Shown here piece by piece: positions 27,267 to 37,869 of a stretch of 64,000 bases of DNA (the stretch's first letter is position 1; each line of letters opens with the position of its first letter). The DNA comes from Frigoriglobus tundricola (lineage in GTDB: Bacteria; Planctomycetota; Planctomycetia; Gemmatales; Gemmataceae), in contig NZ_CP053452.2 in NCBI RefSeq assembly GCF_013128195.2, forward strand, positions 1 through 64,000, given 5' to 3'. A program made the position numbers and the translations under genes. The notes under the pieces are model-generated. The model was not told where the DNA came from. It made no database searches and saw only the letters and a list, made by a program, of their open reading frames with translations.

Positions 27267-28178
27267 ATGGGCTGGGAACTCCGACACGGCCGGCGCTACC
27301 TGTACCGCAACCGGCGCGTGAACGGGAAGCCGGTCAAGGAGTACCTCGCCGCGGACGACCGGTTCGGCTTCGGCGAACAGATGGCCCACGACCTCGAACG
27401 CCTCCGGGGCTACGAGGCGCAACTCCGCCGGTTGGCCCGCGAGGGGCGGGTCGAGTTCCGGGGGCGGATCGACGAACTCGTCAGCGCGACCGCGACCGCC
27501 AACACCGAGCTGCGGACGGTTGCCGAGGGGGTGCTGATCGCGCTGGGTTTCCACAGGCACAAACGGGGGGAGTGGCGGATGAAACGCGACCTGGCCCAAC
27601 TCACGAGCGCACTCGCGACACTCAAGGAGCAGATCGCCGAGCGGAACCCCCTCGTTCGGTACGACCCCCCGGCCGGCGACGCCGAGGCGATCGAACTGTT
27701 CACGCGGGTGCGGGCCGGGGACGCGGACGCCCGGGACCGCGTCGGCGCACTCATCCGTGACCGCCGGTGGGTGGACTGGCTGGGCAATCTCGGCCGACAG
27801 GCCACACGGCAACTCATCGTCAAGGCCGCCGGCGGCGATCCCGTTTGGGTAGCCGGGCTCACCGCGAAGGCGAACGACCTCCGCGACGAGTTGCTCGGGG
27901 AGAAGCCCTCGGTGCTGGAAGAACTGCTGGTTCGGCGGGTGGTGAACGGGTGGCTGGCGACGCACGCCCTGGAACTGGAACTCACCCTCCGGCCGCCGGC
28001 CGACGCCAAGGAACGGGAGTACCTCGACCGGGCGCTGAGCCGCGCCCAGAAGCGGATGACCGAGGCGGCCCGCGAACTGGCCCGCGTCCGCCGGTTGCGC
28101 GCCCCGGCGCTTCTGGCTCAACGGAACGTCGCTGCGACCCAAAAGGTGGTCCACAACGCGACGAACGGCGCCGGTTGA
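27267..28178 (+). CDS. conserved hypothetical protein, helical
   Basis: 303 residues from ATG 27267; the frame is intact. The N-terminus (MGWELRHGRRYLYRNRRVNG) is followed by a charged, mostly helical region with probable coiled coil (residues 35-120), a WVDWLGNLGRQATRQLIVKA segment and an arginine-rich C-terminal helix. I do not recognise a functional family; similar proteins are typical of planctomycete accessory DNA. It starts the three-gene set 27267-30008 next to the tRNA-Ser fragment, so it may be island cargo. Codon use matches the high-GC host. Confidence 0.65.
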   Translation: MGWELRHGRRYLYRNRRVNGKPVKEYLAADDRFGFGEQMAHDLERLRGYEAQLRRLAREGRVEFRGRIDELVSATATANTELRTVAEGVLIALGFHRHKRGEWRMKRDLAQLTSALATLKEQIAERNPLVRYDPPAGDAEAIELFTRVRAGDADARDRVGALIRDRRWVDWLGNLGRQATRQLIVKAAGGDPVWVAGLTAKANDLRDELLGEKPSVLEELLVRRVVNGWLATHALELELTLRPPADAKEREYLDRALSRAQKRMTEAARELARVRRLRAPALLAQRNVAATQKVVHNATNGAG

Positions 28179-28386
28179 GAGGTGTTGCGCCCGGTTTTCG
28201 GTGATTCCTGCGGCGTTTCGAGGCGTGTGGTGGCTGTCGCACCGCGCGGGGTTAACACGATGTTGACTGTGCCCCACTCGACGGAATATGTTCACCCACT
28301 GGATTTTACGTCGAAATCGTGCGGATCTTTGGGATACATGGGGCAATTGATTTCGGAGAATCCGAGCAATCCACGAGGGCGGCCTG

Positions 28387-28953
28387 ATGGGCGGGACGTT
28401 CAGCGGTTGCCGATGGGACAAGAAGCGCGTGGTCGAGTCGTGCGACGCAATCGACACCGCCGAACTCAAGCGCTGGCACCTGCTCCGGCCGGGAACCAAC
28501 CGGTCTGGCTCCTTGGAGTGGCGACGCGGCAATGACGAGAAACCGTCGTCGGTCAGCTACACGATGACGGTCGCAGACGGGGGCGGGTCGTTCCGGTTGC
28601 AGTACAAGATCGGGCAACCGCCAGAACGCTTCGATTACCCGGTTCAACTCGTAAAGACGAGTTGTCACCTGGGCGGGGTGCGGTGGTGGTTCATCTGCCC
28701 GTTGACGAAGAACGGTACCGCCTGCGGGCGACGGGCGCGGAAGCTGTACCTGTGCGGGAAATACTTCGGGTGCCGGCACTGTCACGCGCTGACCTACCGG
28801 AGCCGCCAGGAGAGCGACTCGCGGGTGTACGCCCTGGCCCGCGCGGGTCTGGACGCGATGCCCGCAATCGGTCGGGCCTCGGTCTCGCAGTTGGGACTGA
28901 CCCTCAAGGCGCTCGCCCTCATGCAGAAACGGGCCGAACGGTCGGCCCGGTAA
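28387..28953 (+). CDS. hypothetical zinc-ribbon protein
   Basis: 188 residues. The core is a probable zinc ribbon built from FICPLTKNGTACGRRARKLY and CGKYFGCRHCHALTYRS, with four or more cysteines spaced for metal binding. The start MGGTFSGCRWDKKRVVESC adds further cysteines. Proteins of this type are common in planctomycetes and some proteobacteria and are unassigned; a nucleic-acid-binding role is plausible. It lies 208 bp after the previous gene and 32 bp before the next, so is probably co-transcribed with the latter. Confidence 0.65.
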   Translation: MGGTFSGCRWDKKRVVESCDAIDTAELKRWHLLRPGTNRSGSLEWRRGNDEKPSSVSYTMTVADGGGSFRLQYKIGQPPERFDYPVQLVKTSCHLGGVRWWFICPLTKNGTACGRRARKLYLCGKYFGCRHCHALTYRSRQESDSRVYALARAGLDAMPAIGRASVSQLGLTLKALALMQKRAERSAR

Positions 28954-28985
28954 CGGAACCAGTTTGTACCGCGAAGGATGTCACC

Positions 28986-30008
28986 ATGACCACACTTGCC
29001 AGGATCGAAGCCAACCAGCGCAACGGCCTTCTGTCCACCGGTCCGCGCACCGCCGAGGGCAAGGCGGTCGTCTCCCGGAACGCGACCACGCACGGGATCT
29101 TCGCCGCGGTCCCGGTACTCCCCGGCGAGTGCCCGGGGGCGTGGGAGACGCACCGCGCCGGTGTGGTCGAGTCTCTGGCCCCGGTCGGGCTGCTTGAGGT
29201 GAACCTGGCGGAACGGGCGGCGCTGGTGCTGTGGCGGCTCCAGCGGCTGGCCCGGTACGAGGCCGAAACGATGGCCGCCGAGATGGAGGACGCGGACGTG
29301 CCGCCACTTCCGCCTCCGGAGGACGATTTCAGCACCCTCGACCCGCCGACCGCACCGAAGACCCGCGAGGGGCAACTCCGAGACATCCGTCGAGAACTGC
29401 GAACCGCTCGTCAGGAATTGTCGGAAGTGATCCCGGCGCGGGACGTCTTCGCCGCCGAAGCGGACGCGTCCGCGGTGGTTGCGTTCGAGGTGGCGGAGAG
29501 CGTTTTGGAAGCCGCGTGTTCGCGGGCCGAGTCGGCGGGGAACTTGCGCACCGACCCGCCCGCGTTCGCGAGCAAGCCGTTCATGCGGAGGCTCGGCCTG
29601 ACCGGCGCGGACGCCCGAAAGGTGAAGTGGTCGGTGGACCTGATCCGCCGCGGGGTGTTGCTGTACGCCGGTTTCACCGAGGAACCGGCGGAGACGTTCC
29701 TCGAGAGCGTCCGGAACGATTTGGACGCCTGGGCCGACGAACGGGCGCGGACGGTGCGGCGCCTCGAGGGCGAGGCCGTAGCGGTGGTCCGATTGCTGGA
29801 CGGGGCGGGTGCGCGGACGCACGCGGCGAAGTTGCTACTCGGCGACGGACGGGACGAGCGGATTGCCAAGTACGAGCGCCACCTCCACACGCTCTTGACC
29901 TCGACGCTCCACGAACTGGAGCGCCTCCAGGCCCGGCGCGAGGGTCAGTCGGTGCCCCCGCCGGCGGTGGCCGACGTGACCGTGGCGATCGGTCCCAGGA
30001 CCGAGTGA
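28986..30008 (+). CDS. planctomycete conserved protein (NQRNGLLSTGPRTAEGK family)
   Basis: 340 residues from ATG 28986. The N-terminal motif ANQRNGLLSTGPRTAEGKAV followed by SRNATTHGIF is diagnostic of a protein family very common in planctomycetes and a few other phyla, usually in many copies per genome. The rest is helical and charged, with regular LERLQAR-type helices at the end. No enzymatic motif is visible and the function is unknown. The frame is intact and the composition host-like. Confidence 0.75.
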   Translation: MTTLARIEANQRNGLLSTGPRTAEGKAVVSRNATTHGIFAAVPVLPGECPGAWETHRAGVVESLAPVGLLEVNLAERAALVLWRLQRLARYEAETMAAEMEDADVPPLPPPEDDFSTLDPPTAPKTREGQLRDIRRELRTARQELSEVIPARDVFAAEADASAVVAFEVAESVLEAACSRAESAGNLRTDPPAFASKPFMRRLGLTGADARKVKWSVDLIRRGVLLYAGFTEEPAETFLESVRNDLDAWADERARTVRRLEGEAVAVVRLLDGAGARTHAAKLLLGDGRDERIAKYERHLHTLLTSTLHELERLQARREGQSVPPPAVADVTVAIGPRTE

Positions 30009-30461
30009 CACCGCAGTGGCTTTGTTTTGGCCGGCGCCTCTTCCCCGCGGTATCGGTCGCTCGGAACGACGGCGCCCGAACGCCGGCGATGGCGGTCGGC
30101 GCGACGGCGACCCCGAGCCGATCGGCGGAACACGGCCCAGTTGGGCGGCCGGTTCGGTGCGGGTGAACATTTCGATTTCGGTCGCACCGGCGGTGGACTC
30201 GAGCGCAACGCGGCCGCGCTGAGCCCACAGGTGTGTTCCGGCCCCGGGGACGACACGGTAGGGCGGACGCCGGGCGCGGGCGAACGAGGCACGATGATCG
30301 GGCGCCGGCCGAAAAACCCGCCCACCCCGTGGCGCCGAACGAGAAGTCCACGGTCCCCTTCCGCTCCGGGCTCCGGCGCGTGCGGTCCTCCGGACCCCAA
30401 ACGCGAGACCGCGTCGTTCTCCCGCGCTGCGGACCGACGTGTCTCCAGAAGTGACCCGGTC
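30009..30461. other. intergenic stretch between convergent genes
   Basis: About 450 bp of very GC-rich DNA between the plus-strand hypothetical gene and the minus-strand glycan operon. I see no gene, RNA, repeat or clear terminator hairpin with a T run. Confidence 0.5.
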
Positions 30462-32578
30462 TCAGTCCTGCGTGAGCCACAGGAGCGTACGCAGGACGGC
30501 CCCCTGGGGTGACGGCTGGTTGAGCAGGCCGGGTTTCCAGAAGGCGTGCAGGTAATCCTCCCAGACGGCCTCGGGTGTATCCGAAGTCGGACGGAACCGG
30601 GCCGCGTACCGCACCGCGTCGGTCCCGAAATCGTCCCCGTGCGCCAGGCCCCCCACCCGCGTCGCTTCGTCCTTAGTCGGGTTCGTCAGCAGCCGTAGGA
30701 GGTCCTCGGCGGCCAGCGCCGGGGGGATCGCGTCCGCCCGCAGCGCGGCCGGGGTGTCGCGGTACTCGCGGGCGAACGCGACGGTCCCCGCGTGGACCTC
30801 TCCCAGGGCGTGGAGCTGGTCGGCGCCCGCCGGGTTGGCCCGCAGGACCGGGTCGAACCCGTGCCCGGACCGGGCGAAGTGGAGCAGGCTCCCGGCCGCA
30901 CTCGAGCACACGATTTCTAACAGTTGGGGCGCGGTCGCGATCGCCCGAACGAGCGGGTCCGTGTCCCCCGGGCCGCCCAGGTACGCCCGCGCCCGCAGGT
31001 GGGGGACCGCCACGTTGCGGAACTTCGGGAAGGTCGCCAGGTAGTAGCCGGTGATCTGCGGGCCGGTGCCGAACGCGGTCGCCAGTAATTGCGCCGCCTT
31101 ATGAATGGTCCCGTGCCAGCCCAGATCGATCAGGGCGACGCGGCCCGCGGACAGCACCCCCTGTTGGCGCAGGTACCCGACGAGGCACTCGCGCTCGCGC
31201 CGGCTGGTTTCGAGCAGGGCCTGGCGCACGCGGGGCCGGTCGAAGAGCGCGAGCAGCCGCGGACCCTCCCGGCGGCCGTCGATCCGCTCCGCGGGGTCCC
31301 GGAACCCGCACGCGTGAAAATCGTCCCCGTACGCGGCGGCGGGGACCCCGAGCCGGTCGAGGAACTCGCCGACCGGTCGCGGGCCGGCACACACCGTCAG
31401 GTTCGGGAGCACGAAGTCGGGGGCGCCGTCCAGCACCGGGAACACGTACGCGCGGCGCGACGCGGCCAGGCGGCTGCAGGCCGGGACATCGGCGGCCGGG
31501 GGGAACAGCGCCTCGAAGACGCGGTGGAAGATCTCGCCGTCGCGGAGCAAGAAGTAGGCCCGGTCGATCCGGTCCGCCCGGAACCGCTGGCGCAGCCACA
31601 GCGCGAACCCGACCATCAGCGGCCCGAAGGTGGTGTGGCCCAGCTGCCACCAGAACCCGCCGGGGGCCAGGGTCCCGCGCGCGGCGTACGACGCGTGGGC
31701 ACGCAGGAGCGACCGGAGCGGCGCGTCGGGCGCGGCCCCGGCCGTTCGCAGGTGCCCGGTACCGTGGTGCCCGTGCAGGACCGCTTTGACGCCCCGCGTG
31801 CGGGGCGTCCGGAAGTCGGACACCGGGTGGTCGCCGACGTGGAGCACTTCTGCCGGCGCCACCTGCAGGGTGTTGAACGCCGCGTCGAACAGGTGCCCGC
31901 TCTGCTTGTTGACCCGCCACTCGGAGGACGCGAAGATCGCGTCGGCGGGCAGCGGGGTGCCGACCGCCTCGAGGAGTCGGACCAGCAGGCTCCGGCGGTG
32001 GTACGTGTCGGACAGGGCCACCACCGGTTTGCCCGTGCCGACGGCCCGGTGGAACAGGTCACGGAGCCGGGGGTTCGGGCGGCACAGGAGCAACTCGACC
32101 TCCTCCTCGGCCGCGACCAGTTCGGCGGCGGCGGCCCGGGAGCCCGGCGCGTTCGCAGAGCCGCGGCGTAGATCTCCGGGAGCACGACCTCGCCCGTCCC
32201 GCGCTGCTCGTGGAGCCGGTGCCGGGCGTGGGACTCGGCTTCGACCCGCAGGTCGGCCGCGCGCCGGGCGAGGCCGTGGCGCACGAACGCGGGGTGCCGG
32301 TCCAGGTGGAGGAAGACGTCCCCCGGGTGCCCGACCCGGCGGAGCACCAGCGTGTCGAAGACGTCGAACGAGATCACCCGGGCGGCCGCCAGCGCACTGT
32401 CGAAGGCGTCCCGTAACGCGTCGCCGGTCAGGGGCACCGGGCCGCGGGCGTCCCGTGCCTGCTGCTTCAACTGGGCGAACCGAACCAGCGCTTCGAAGGT
32501 CGCGCTTGGTGGCGGGGGACCGGAGTGTTCCTGCGGTGTCCCGCTCGGCTCCGCGGTGCGGGCGCACGGGTCCCACAT
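30462..32578 (-). CDS. HAD-superfamily hydrolase-like protein of the glycan operon (one frameshift)
   Basis: From 32578 the N-terminal frame reads ARVISFDVFDTLVLRRVGHP (HAD motif I, DxFDTL) and EIYAAALR. Near 32130-32165, in a GC-rich GCC repeat, the frame changes and continues LVAAEEEVELLLCRPNPRLR, ALSDTYHRRSLLVRLLEAVG (motif II), SGHLFDAAFNTLQVAPAEVL and HVGDHPVSDFRTPRTRGVKA (motif III/IV). A roughly 400-residue C-terminal domain follows (RAYFLLRDGEIFHRVFEAL, GRVALIDLGWHGTIHKAAQL) of unknown function, often seen fused to HAD domains in surface-polysaccharide clusters. Its start overlaps the end of the upstream glycosyltransferase by about 110 bp, which hints at a further frame error in that gene's tail. 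Last gene of the operon. Confidence 0.65.
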
Positions 32579-33885
32579 GCCCGGCGGGAGAGGCCGCCCG
32601 CACCGGTTCCGGCTGCGGCGGTTCGGTGGCGCCGGTCGGGTGCCCCGCGGCCCACGCGCTTCAGGAACGCCCCCGCCCCGGCACACAACCGCTCCGGCTC
32701 CCACACCCGGGCCCGCTCGAGTGCCCGCTCGCGGTGCTCGGCGTAAAACGCGGGCTCGTCCCACAGGCGCTCGATTTTGGCGACCCACGGGGCCACCTCG
32801 GCGGGCGCGGGCACGTCGCTCATCCGGGCCGGCTCGGTGTACCGGCCCGGGACGTCAAACAGGAGCCCGGCCCCGCCCAGTGTCTCGGGCAGCGCCCCGC
32901 GGCGGGTCGCCAGCACGGGGATGCCGTTGACCAGCGCCTCCGCCGCGACCCGACCGAAGGTCTCCTCCCAGAGCGACGGCATCAGCACCACGCGCGACCG
33001 CGCGTAGAACGCGCCGGGGCGCGGGGTCGAGCGCATCACGTTGAGGTTCGTGAGCGCGGACAGGTCGATCGGCAGGCGGCGCAGCCCGTCCGCCCCGCCG
33101 CGGCCCTCGACGACCAGGAACGGGATGTCCGGGCGCCGCCGGTACGCTTCTGCCGCGATCCGGGCGAACCACGCGACCCCTTTCACGGGGACGGGGTTCA
33201 CGAACGTGACGAACCGCCCGTCCGCCCGCTCCGCCCGCACGCGGGCGTGGTCCCACGGCCACGGGACGGCCGCGGCGTCCACCCCGACCCGCGCGCGGTA
33301 CGCGGCCCGGGCGAACTCCGAGGGCACCCACAGGGCGTCGGCCGCGCGGAGCAGTTCGGGATCGCGGTAGTCGAAGTTGTGCAGGCAGAACAGGACCCGC
33401 GCGCCGGCCCGGCGGACCCGGCGCATCAGGTGCGCGGCGAACGGGAGCCCACCGTAGGTGAGCACCACGTCCGGATGGAAGCGCGCGCACGCCCGGCTCA
33501 CGACGTCCAGGAACGGAACGCCTTGGGCCCGGGTCGCGGGCCGGTGGGGGGCGAACGTTTCGGGGCGGTACTGGCAAACGGGTACCCCGTTGAGGGCGTA
33601 GTGGAACAGCTCGTACCGCTCCCCGGTGGGCGGGGCGCACCGCTCGAGGTGGTGGGGGATCTGGTGCTCGCGGAGCACCTCGGCCGGGCCGCGCCCGTCC
33701 CCGTAGTCGAGGGCCGGGCCGCACACGACCCGGCAGGACCAGCCCCGGGCGCTGAGGGCCTCGAACAGATCGCGGGTCGCCAGCGCGGCCCCGCTGGAGT
33801 GATCCAGGTACGCGTGGTACGAGGCGAACAGGAGGACCGGGGGGACGGGTCGGCACCCGCCCCCGGGCGCCGGGTCGGGGGTCAC
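32467..33885 (-). CDS. glycosyltransferase family 4-like protein
   Basis: 472 residues from GTG 33885, which overlaps the hldA stop by four bases. GT-B fold: the N-terminal domain starts PVLLFASYHAYLDHSSGAAL and has RVLFCLHNFDYRDPELLRAA. The C-terminal domain has RFVTFVNPVPVKGVAWFARI, FLVVEGRGG, YARSRVVLMPSLWEETFGRV and AAEALVNGIPVLATRRGALP (the EX7E-type region of GT4 enzymes). It probably adds a sugar during lipopolysaccharide or other surface glycan assembly; donor and acceptor cannot be read. The last 60 residues are arginine- and proline-rich, overlap the HAD gene and look like an out-of-frame read-through, so the true end may be near 32650. Confidence 0.8.
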   Translation of the reverse strand: MTPDPAPGGGCRPVPPVLLFASYHAYLDHSSGAALATRDLFEALSARGWSCRVVCGPALDYGDGRGPAEVLREHQIPHHLERCAPPTGERYELFHYALNGVPVCQYRPETFAPHRPATRAQGVPFLDVVSRACARFHPDVVLTYGGLPFAAHLMRRVRRAGARVLFCLHNFDYRDPELLRAADALWVPSEFARAAYRARVGVDAAAVPWPWDHARVRAERADGRFVTFVNPVPVKGVAWFARIAAEAYRRRPDIPFLVVEGRGGADGLRRLPIDLSALTNLNVMRSTPRPGAFYARSRVVLMPSLWEETFGRVAAEALVNGIPVLATRRGALPETLGGAGLLFDVPGRYTEPARMSDVPAPAEVAPWVAKIERLWDEPAFYAEHRERALERARVWEPERLCAGAGAFLKRVGRGAPDRRHRTAAAGTGAGGLSRRACGTRAPAPRSRAGHRRNTPVPRHQARPSKRWFGSPS

Positions 33886-34908
33886 GCGAGCACCTCAAGA
33901 GCGGGAGCGGCCTCGTGCAGGGCGCCGAGGACCTCGGCCGGCGTCACGACCGCGGTGCCCACCTTGCACACGGCCGCGCCCGCGGCCGCGTTGGCCACCC
34001 GGGCCGCGGTTTCGACCGGCAGCCCCCGCCGAGGGCCAGCGCGAGTGTCGCCGCCGCGGTGTCCCCGGCCCCCGTCACGTCGAACACCCGGCGGGCCGGG
34101 CCGGGGGGGCGCGCCGGGCGGGCCGCCCCGCCCGGAACAGCGCCATGCCCTCGGCCCCGCGGGTGACCAGCACCCACGTGCCGTCCAGGGCCTCGGCCAG
34201 CCCGTGAGCGGCACTGACCAGATCGGCCGGGGTCCGCAACGTCCGGCCGGTGAGATCGGCCAGCTCGGACACGTTGGGCTTCACCACCGTGGCGCCCCGG
34301 TACCGGTGCGGGTCCGCCCCCTTGGGGTCCACGACCACCGGCCGCCCGGCCCGCCGGGCGGCCCCGATCACCCGGGCGGCAAAGTCGCCCTCGAACACGC
34401 CCTTGCCGTAGTCCGAAACGAGCACCGCGTCGACCGCGGGTACGGTCCGTTCGACCCACGCCGCCAACCGGGCCGCCGGTTCGGAACCTAACCGCGCGCG
34501 GGTTTCGGTGTCCACCCGGATCACCTGCTGGCCCCGGGCCAGGACCCGCAACTTGGTGGTCGTCGGGCGGTCGGGGTCGGCCACCAACCCGGCCGGGTCG
34601 ACACCGGTCGCTTCCACCGCCCGCGCCAGTGCGCCCGCCGCCGGGTCGCCCCCGGTGGCGCCGCTCAGGAGCACCCGCCCGCCGAGCGCGGCGGCGTTGG
34701 CCGCGGCGTTGGCGGCCCCGCCGGGCACGGCCCAGTGCCGGCCCGCCTCGACCACCGGCACCGGGGCCTCCGGACACACGCGGCGGGCGTCCCCGGCCAC
34801 GTACTCGTCGAGCATCACGTCCCCGACCACCAGCAGCCGGCCCCCGGCCAGCGCAGCGACGGCCGCGGGCCAGTCCGGCGGGGCGGGTCGCTCGGCAGCT
34901 CGGCTCAC
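33882..34908 (-). CDS. hldA: D-glycero-beta-D-manno-heptose-7-phosphate kinase (two frameshifts)
   Basis: PfkB/ribokinase-type sugar kinase. The start at 34908 leads to LLVVGDVMLDEYVAGDARRV, CPEAPVPVVEAG, PGGAANAAANAAALGGRVLL (substrate-binding GG), VLVSDYGKGVFEGDFAARVI and VVKPNVSELADLTG. A one-base shift at the G run near 34100 leads to the ATP and catalytic motif FDVTGAGDTAAATLALALGG. A second shift near 34030 leads to ETAARVANAAAGAAVCKVGT and the C-terminus. Together these make a full-length kinase domain as in HldE/RfaE1, which phosphorylates heptose 7-phosphate at C1 for ADP-heptose synthesis. It is followed by a four-base overlap with the glycosyltransferase and preceded by hldC. Confidence 0.85.
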
Positions 34909-34911
34909 GGC

Positions 34912-35411
34912 TCAACCTCCGTCGGGCAGGGCGCGGATGCGGCGAATCAACTCGGTGGAAGAGAGGCCGTCGACCAGGGGCAGGAACGCCACCCGACCGC
35001 CATAGGACGCGACGAGCGCCGCCTCCGGGACCGGCTTGCCGCGGGGCGGGGCGTAGTCCGCCCCCTTGCAGTGGACGTCGGGCCGCAGGAGCCGGATACA
35101 CGCCTCGGGGGTGTCCTCGTCGAACACCACGACGTGGTCCACGCCCGCCAGGGCCGCCACCAGTTCGGCCCGCTCAGCGGCCGGCACCACGGGCCGCCCC
35201 GGGCCCTTGAGCCGCCGCACCGAGGCGTCCGCGTTGACCCCGACCACCAGCAGTCGTCGCCCAGCGCCCGGGCGGCCCGGAGCGAGCGGGCGTGGCCGGC
35301 GTGGAACAGGTCGAAGCACCCGTTGGTCCACACCACCACCCGGCCGGCGGCCCGGTACGCCGCGCCCAGGGCCGGCAACTCGGCCGGGGTCAGTACGGAC
35401 GGCCCGGTCAC
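34912..35411 (-). CDS. hldC: D-glycero-beta-D-manno-heptose 1-phosphate adenylyltransferase (one frameshift)
   Basis: From GTG 35411: VVVWTNGCFDLFHAGHARSL carries the HxGH nucleotidyltransferase motif (HAGH). After a one-base shift near 35258 it continues LLVVGVNADASVRRLKGPGR, VVPAAERAELVAALAGVDHV, VVFDEDTPEACIRLLRPDVH, the KGADY motif and GLSSTELIRRIR. This is the complete HldC/RfaE2 domain (about 165 residues), which turns heptose 1-phosphate into ADP-heptose. Its start overlaps the stop of the TPR gene and it ends 4 bp before hldA, so the genes are one operon. Confidence 0.85.
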
Positions 35412-37517
35412 GGCCCGGCCCCGTCGGCCGGCGCGAGGGTACCGGTCCACCGGCCCTCGGCCTTGAGACGCGCCGCCACGGCCAGGTCCGCCGTCAGCCG
35501 CGCGAACACCCCGTCCCAGTCGGCCCAGGCCCCCTGCCGGACCAGCCGCACGCTCGTGTACCAGCGGGTCGTCTCCGCGTGCCGCTGCCACCGCCAATCC
35601 GCCGCGAACGGGAGCGCGACCCACGCGGGCCGCCCCAGCGCCCCCGCCAGGTGGACCAGCGCCGTGTCCACGGCCACGATCAGGTCCAGGCTCATCATCA
35701 GCGCCGCCACGTCCGCCATGTCGCTGGCCGTTCTCGCCCCCAGGTCGACGATCCCGAGTCCGGCCGCCTCCGGGGCGGCCAGTTGCTCGGCGCCGAACCC
35801 CTTCTGGAGGCTGCACAGGGTGACCCCGGGCACCGCCGCCAGCGGGCCGAACCGGGTCAACGGGACCGAGCGCAACTTGTCCCCTTTGTGGGCCGCGCTC
35901 CCCTGCCACGCGATCCCGACCCGCAACCCCGGGACCGCCGCCAGTTCCCGGCGCCAGTGGTCCACCCGGGCCGGGTCGGGCGTGAGGTACGGGACCGGGG
36001 CCGTGGGCGCCTCGGGCGGGACGCCGAACAGGGCGGGCAGGCTCAACAGCGGGATGTGGGTGTCGTAGGTCACCCCCTTGCCCCGGCTCACGACGCGGTC
36101 CACGCCCGGGCACGTGGCCACCAGGGCCGCCAGCGGCTCCGGGCAGTCGAACAGCACGGTCCCGCCCCGCTCCTTGGCCGGCCGCAGGTAGCGGACGAAC
36201 TGGATCGAGTCGCCCAGCCCCTGTTCGGACGTGACCAGCAGGATCTGGCCCCCGAGTGGCGCGCCGTCCCAGCGCGGGCCGGGCGGCGGCTTGTGCTTGC
36301 GGTTCACCCGGAACCGGGCCTCGTACTCGGGCCAGCCGCGGACGAAGTCGCCGTCGGCCAGCCACGACAGGGACCGGTTCATCCGGGCCTCGGCGTAGGT
36401 GCTGCGGAGCCGGACGGCCTCCTCGTAGTGCTTCTGCCCCTCGGCCTCGCGGCCCTGCTGGACGAGGACGATGCCCAGGTTGTTGTGGGCCTCGGGGTAG
36501 TCGGCCTTGAGCCGCAGGGCCTCGCGCAGGCTGACCTCGGCCTCGGCCAGGCGCCCCTGGCTCCGCAGCGTGTTGCCCAGGTTGCTGTGGGCGCTGACGT
36601 TCCGGGGCTCCAGGCGGAGGGCCTCGCGGTACGCGGCCTCGGCCTCGGCGAACCGCTCGCACCCGGCCAGGGCCACGCCCAGGGTGTTGTGCAGGTCGGT
36701 GGCCGTCGGGTCCACGCGGAGGCCCGTGCGGGCACTCGACGGCCTCGGTGGGGCGGTCGGTGTCGGTGAGCAGCTGGGCGAGGGCGGTCCAGGCGGCGCC
36801 GAGATCGGGCTTCAGCCGCACGGCCGCGCGGAACTCGGCCTCGGCGGCCGTCGGGTTCTTGCGGCGGGCCAGGACGCGGCCGAACCGGAACCGGGTGTCG
36901 GCGTTGTCGGGGGCGAGGCGGGCGGCCTCGCGGAACGCGGCCTCGGCGGGCTCCAGCCGGCGCCGGGCGTCCAGGGCCAGCCCGAGCAGGCGGTGGGCCT
37001 CGGCGCTCTCGGGGGCGAGCTGGGCGGCCTGGCGGGCCCACTCCTCGGCGTCGGCCGGGCGGCCCTGGTCGGTGAGGCACGTGGCCAGGTTCACGTACAT
37101 GGTCACGTTGGTCGGGTTCAGGCGGGTCGCCAGGCGGAACGCGGCCTCGGCCTCGGGCAGCTTGCGCTGGCGGGCGCACGCGACCCCCAGGTTCCCGTGG
37201 GCGTCGGCGGACCCGGGGTCCAGGCGGACGGCGGCGCGGAACGCGGCCTCGGCGGCGGTGAACAGGCCGTCGGCGATCAGCCGGACGCCGTCCTGCTGGT
37301 GGCGGGCGGCCGGGTCGGCCTCGGCCGGGGCGGCCCCGGCGCGGCGGGCGAACTCGGCGGCCAGGTCCGCACGGCCGACGGCGCCGGCCAGCTCGGCGAA
37401 CAGGCCGAACAGGGCGGCGTCGGTCGGCCGGCTCGCCCGGACCCGGGCGACGAAATCGTCCAGGGGGTCGGCGGTCTCCCGTGAGCGGCCGTTCGTCGCG
37501 GGCGAGTGAGGGTGCAT
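35408..37517 (-). CDS. TPR protein with C-terminal glycosyltransferase-9-like domain (one frameshift)
   Basis: From ATG 37517. About residues 60-430 are tandem tetratricopeptide repeats (AEAAFRAAVRLDPGSADAHG, AYREALRLEPRNVSAHSNLG and others), with one frame change near 36730. The C-terminal 270 residues (GGQILLVTSEQGLGDSIQFV, LFDCPEPLAALVATCPGVDR, LRVGIAWQGSAAHKGDKLRS, SLDLIVAVDTALVHLAGALG) form a GT-B domain of the heptosyltransferase/GT9 type seen in many TPR-GT proteins. It could glycosylate protein or lipid acceptors; the TPR part would bind partners. First gene of the five-gene glycan operon, ending in a four-base overlap with hldC. Confidence 0.75.
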
Positions 37518-37585
37518 TGAAAGTGGTCTGGTGTCTGGAGTGGAGCGGGCTCTCACCGCCGCGACGGACCGTCCGGTTCCGCCGG

Positions 37586-37810
37586 CTACCACCGACGGCG
37601 ACCGGCGCACAAATACCTGATCGCATTGTACAAGAACGCGGGGTGATGTTCAGGCGTCGGACGTGCTGGCCGTGCCTTGCCGTCGCCCGCTTCATCCAGT
37701 TGCACCCGGTTGCCGGTTTTTGCGTTCGCGTCCCACACTTTGGCCGGGCGGCCGATTACATGAAGAAGCAGGGCCATACCGGGCTGACGAGTTCCCCTTT
37801 TGCCCATCAT
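37586..37810 (-). pseudogene. start of a module B-type tyrosine recombinase, rest lost
   Basis: The first codons MMGKRGTRQPG match MMGKRGTRQSG of the recombinase at 43318, and the upstream DNA is homologous too (37811-38056 against 43319-43566). After codon 11 the sequence diverges into an unrelated open stretch with no recombinase motif. The remainder of the gene was replaced or deleted near the glycan operon. Confidence 0.6.
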
Positions 37811-37869
37811 GGCGTTCTCCTTCTGGTTGTTGGTGAGACGAACACGGAACACGAGACAGCAAGACCCAT

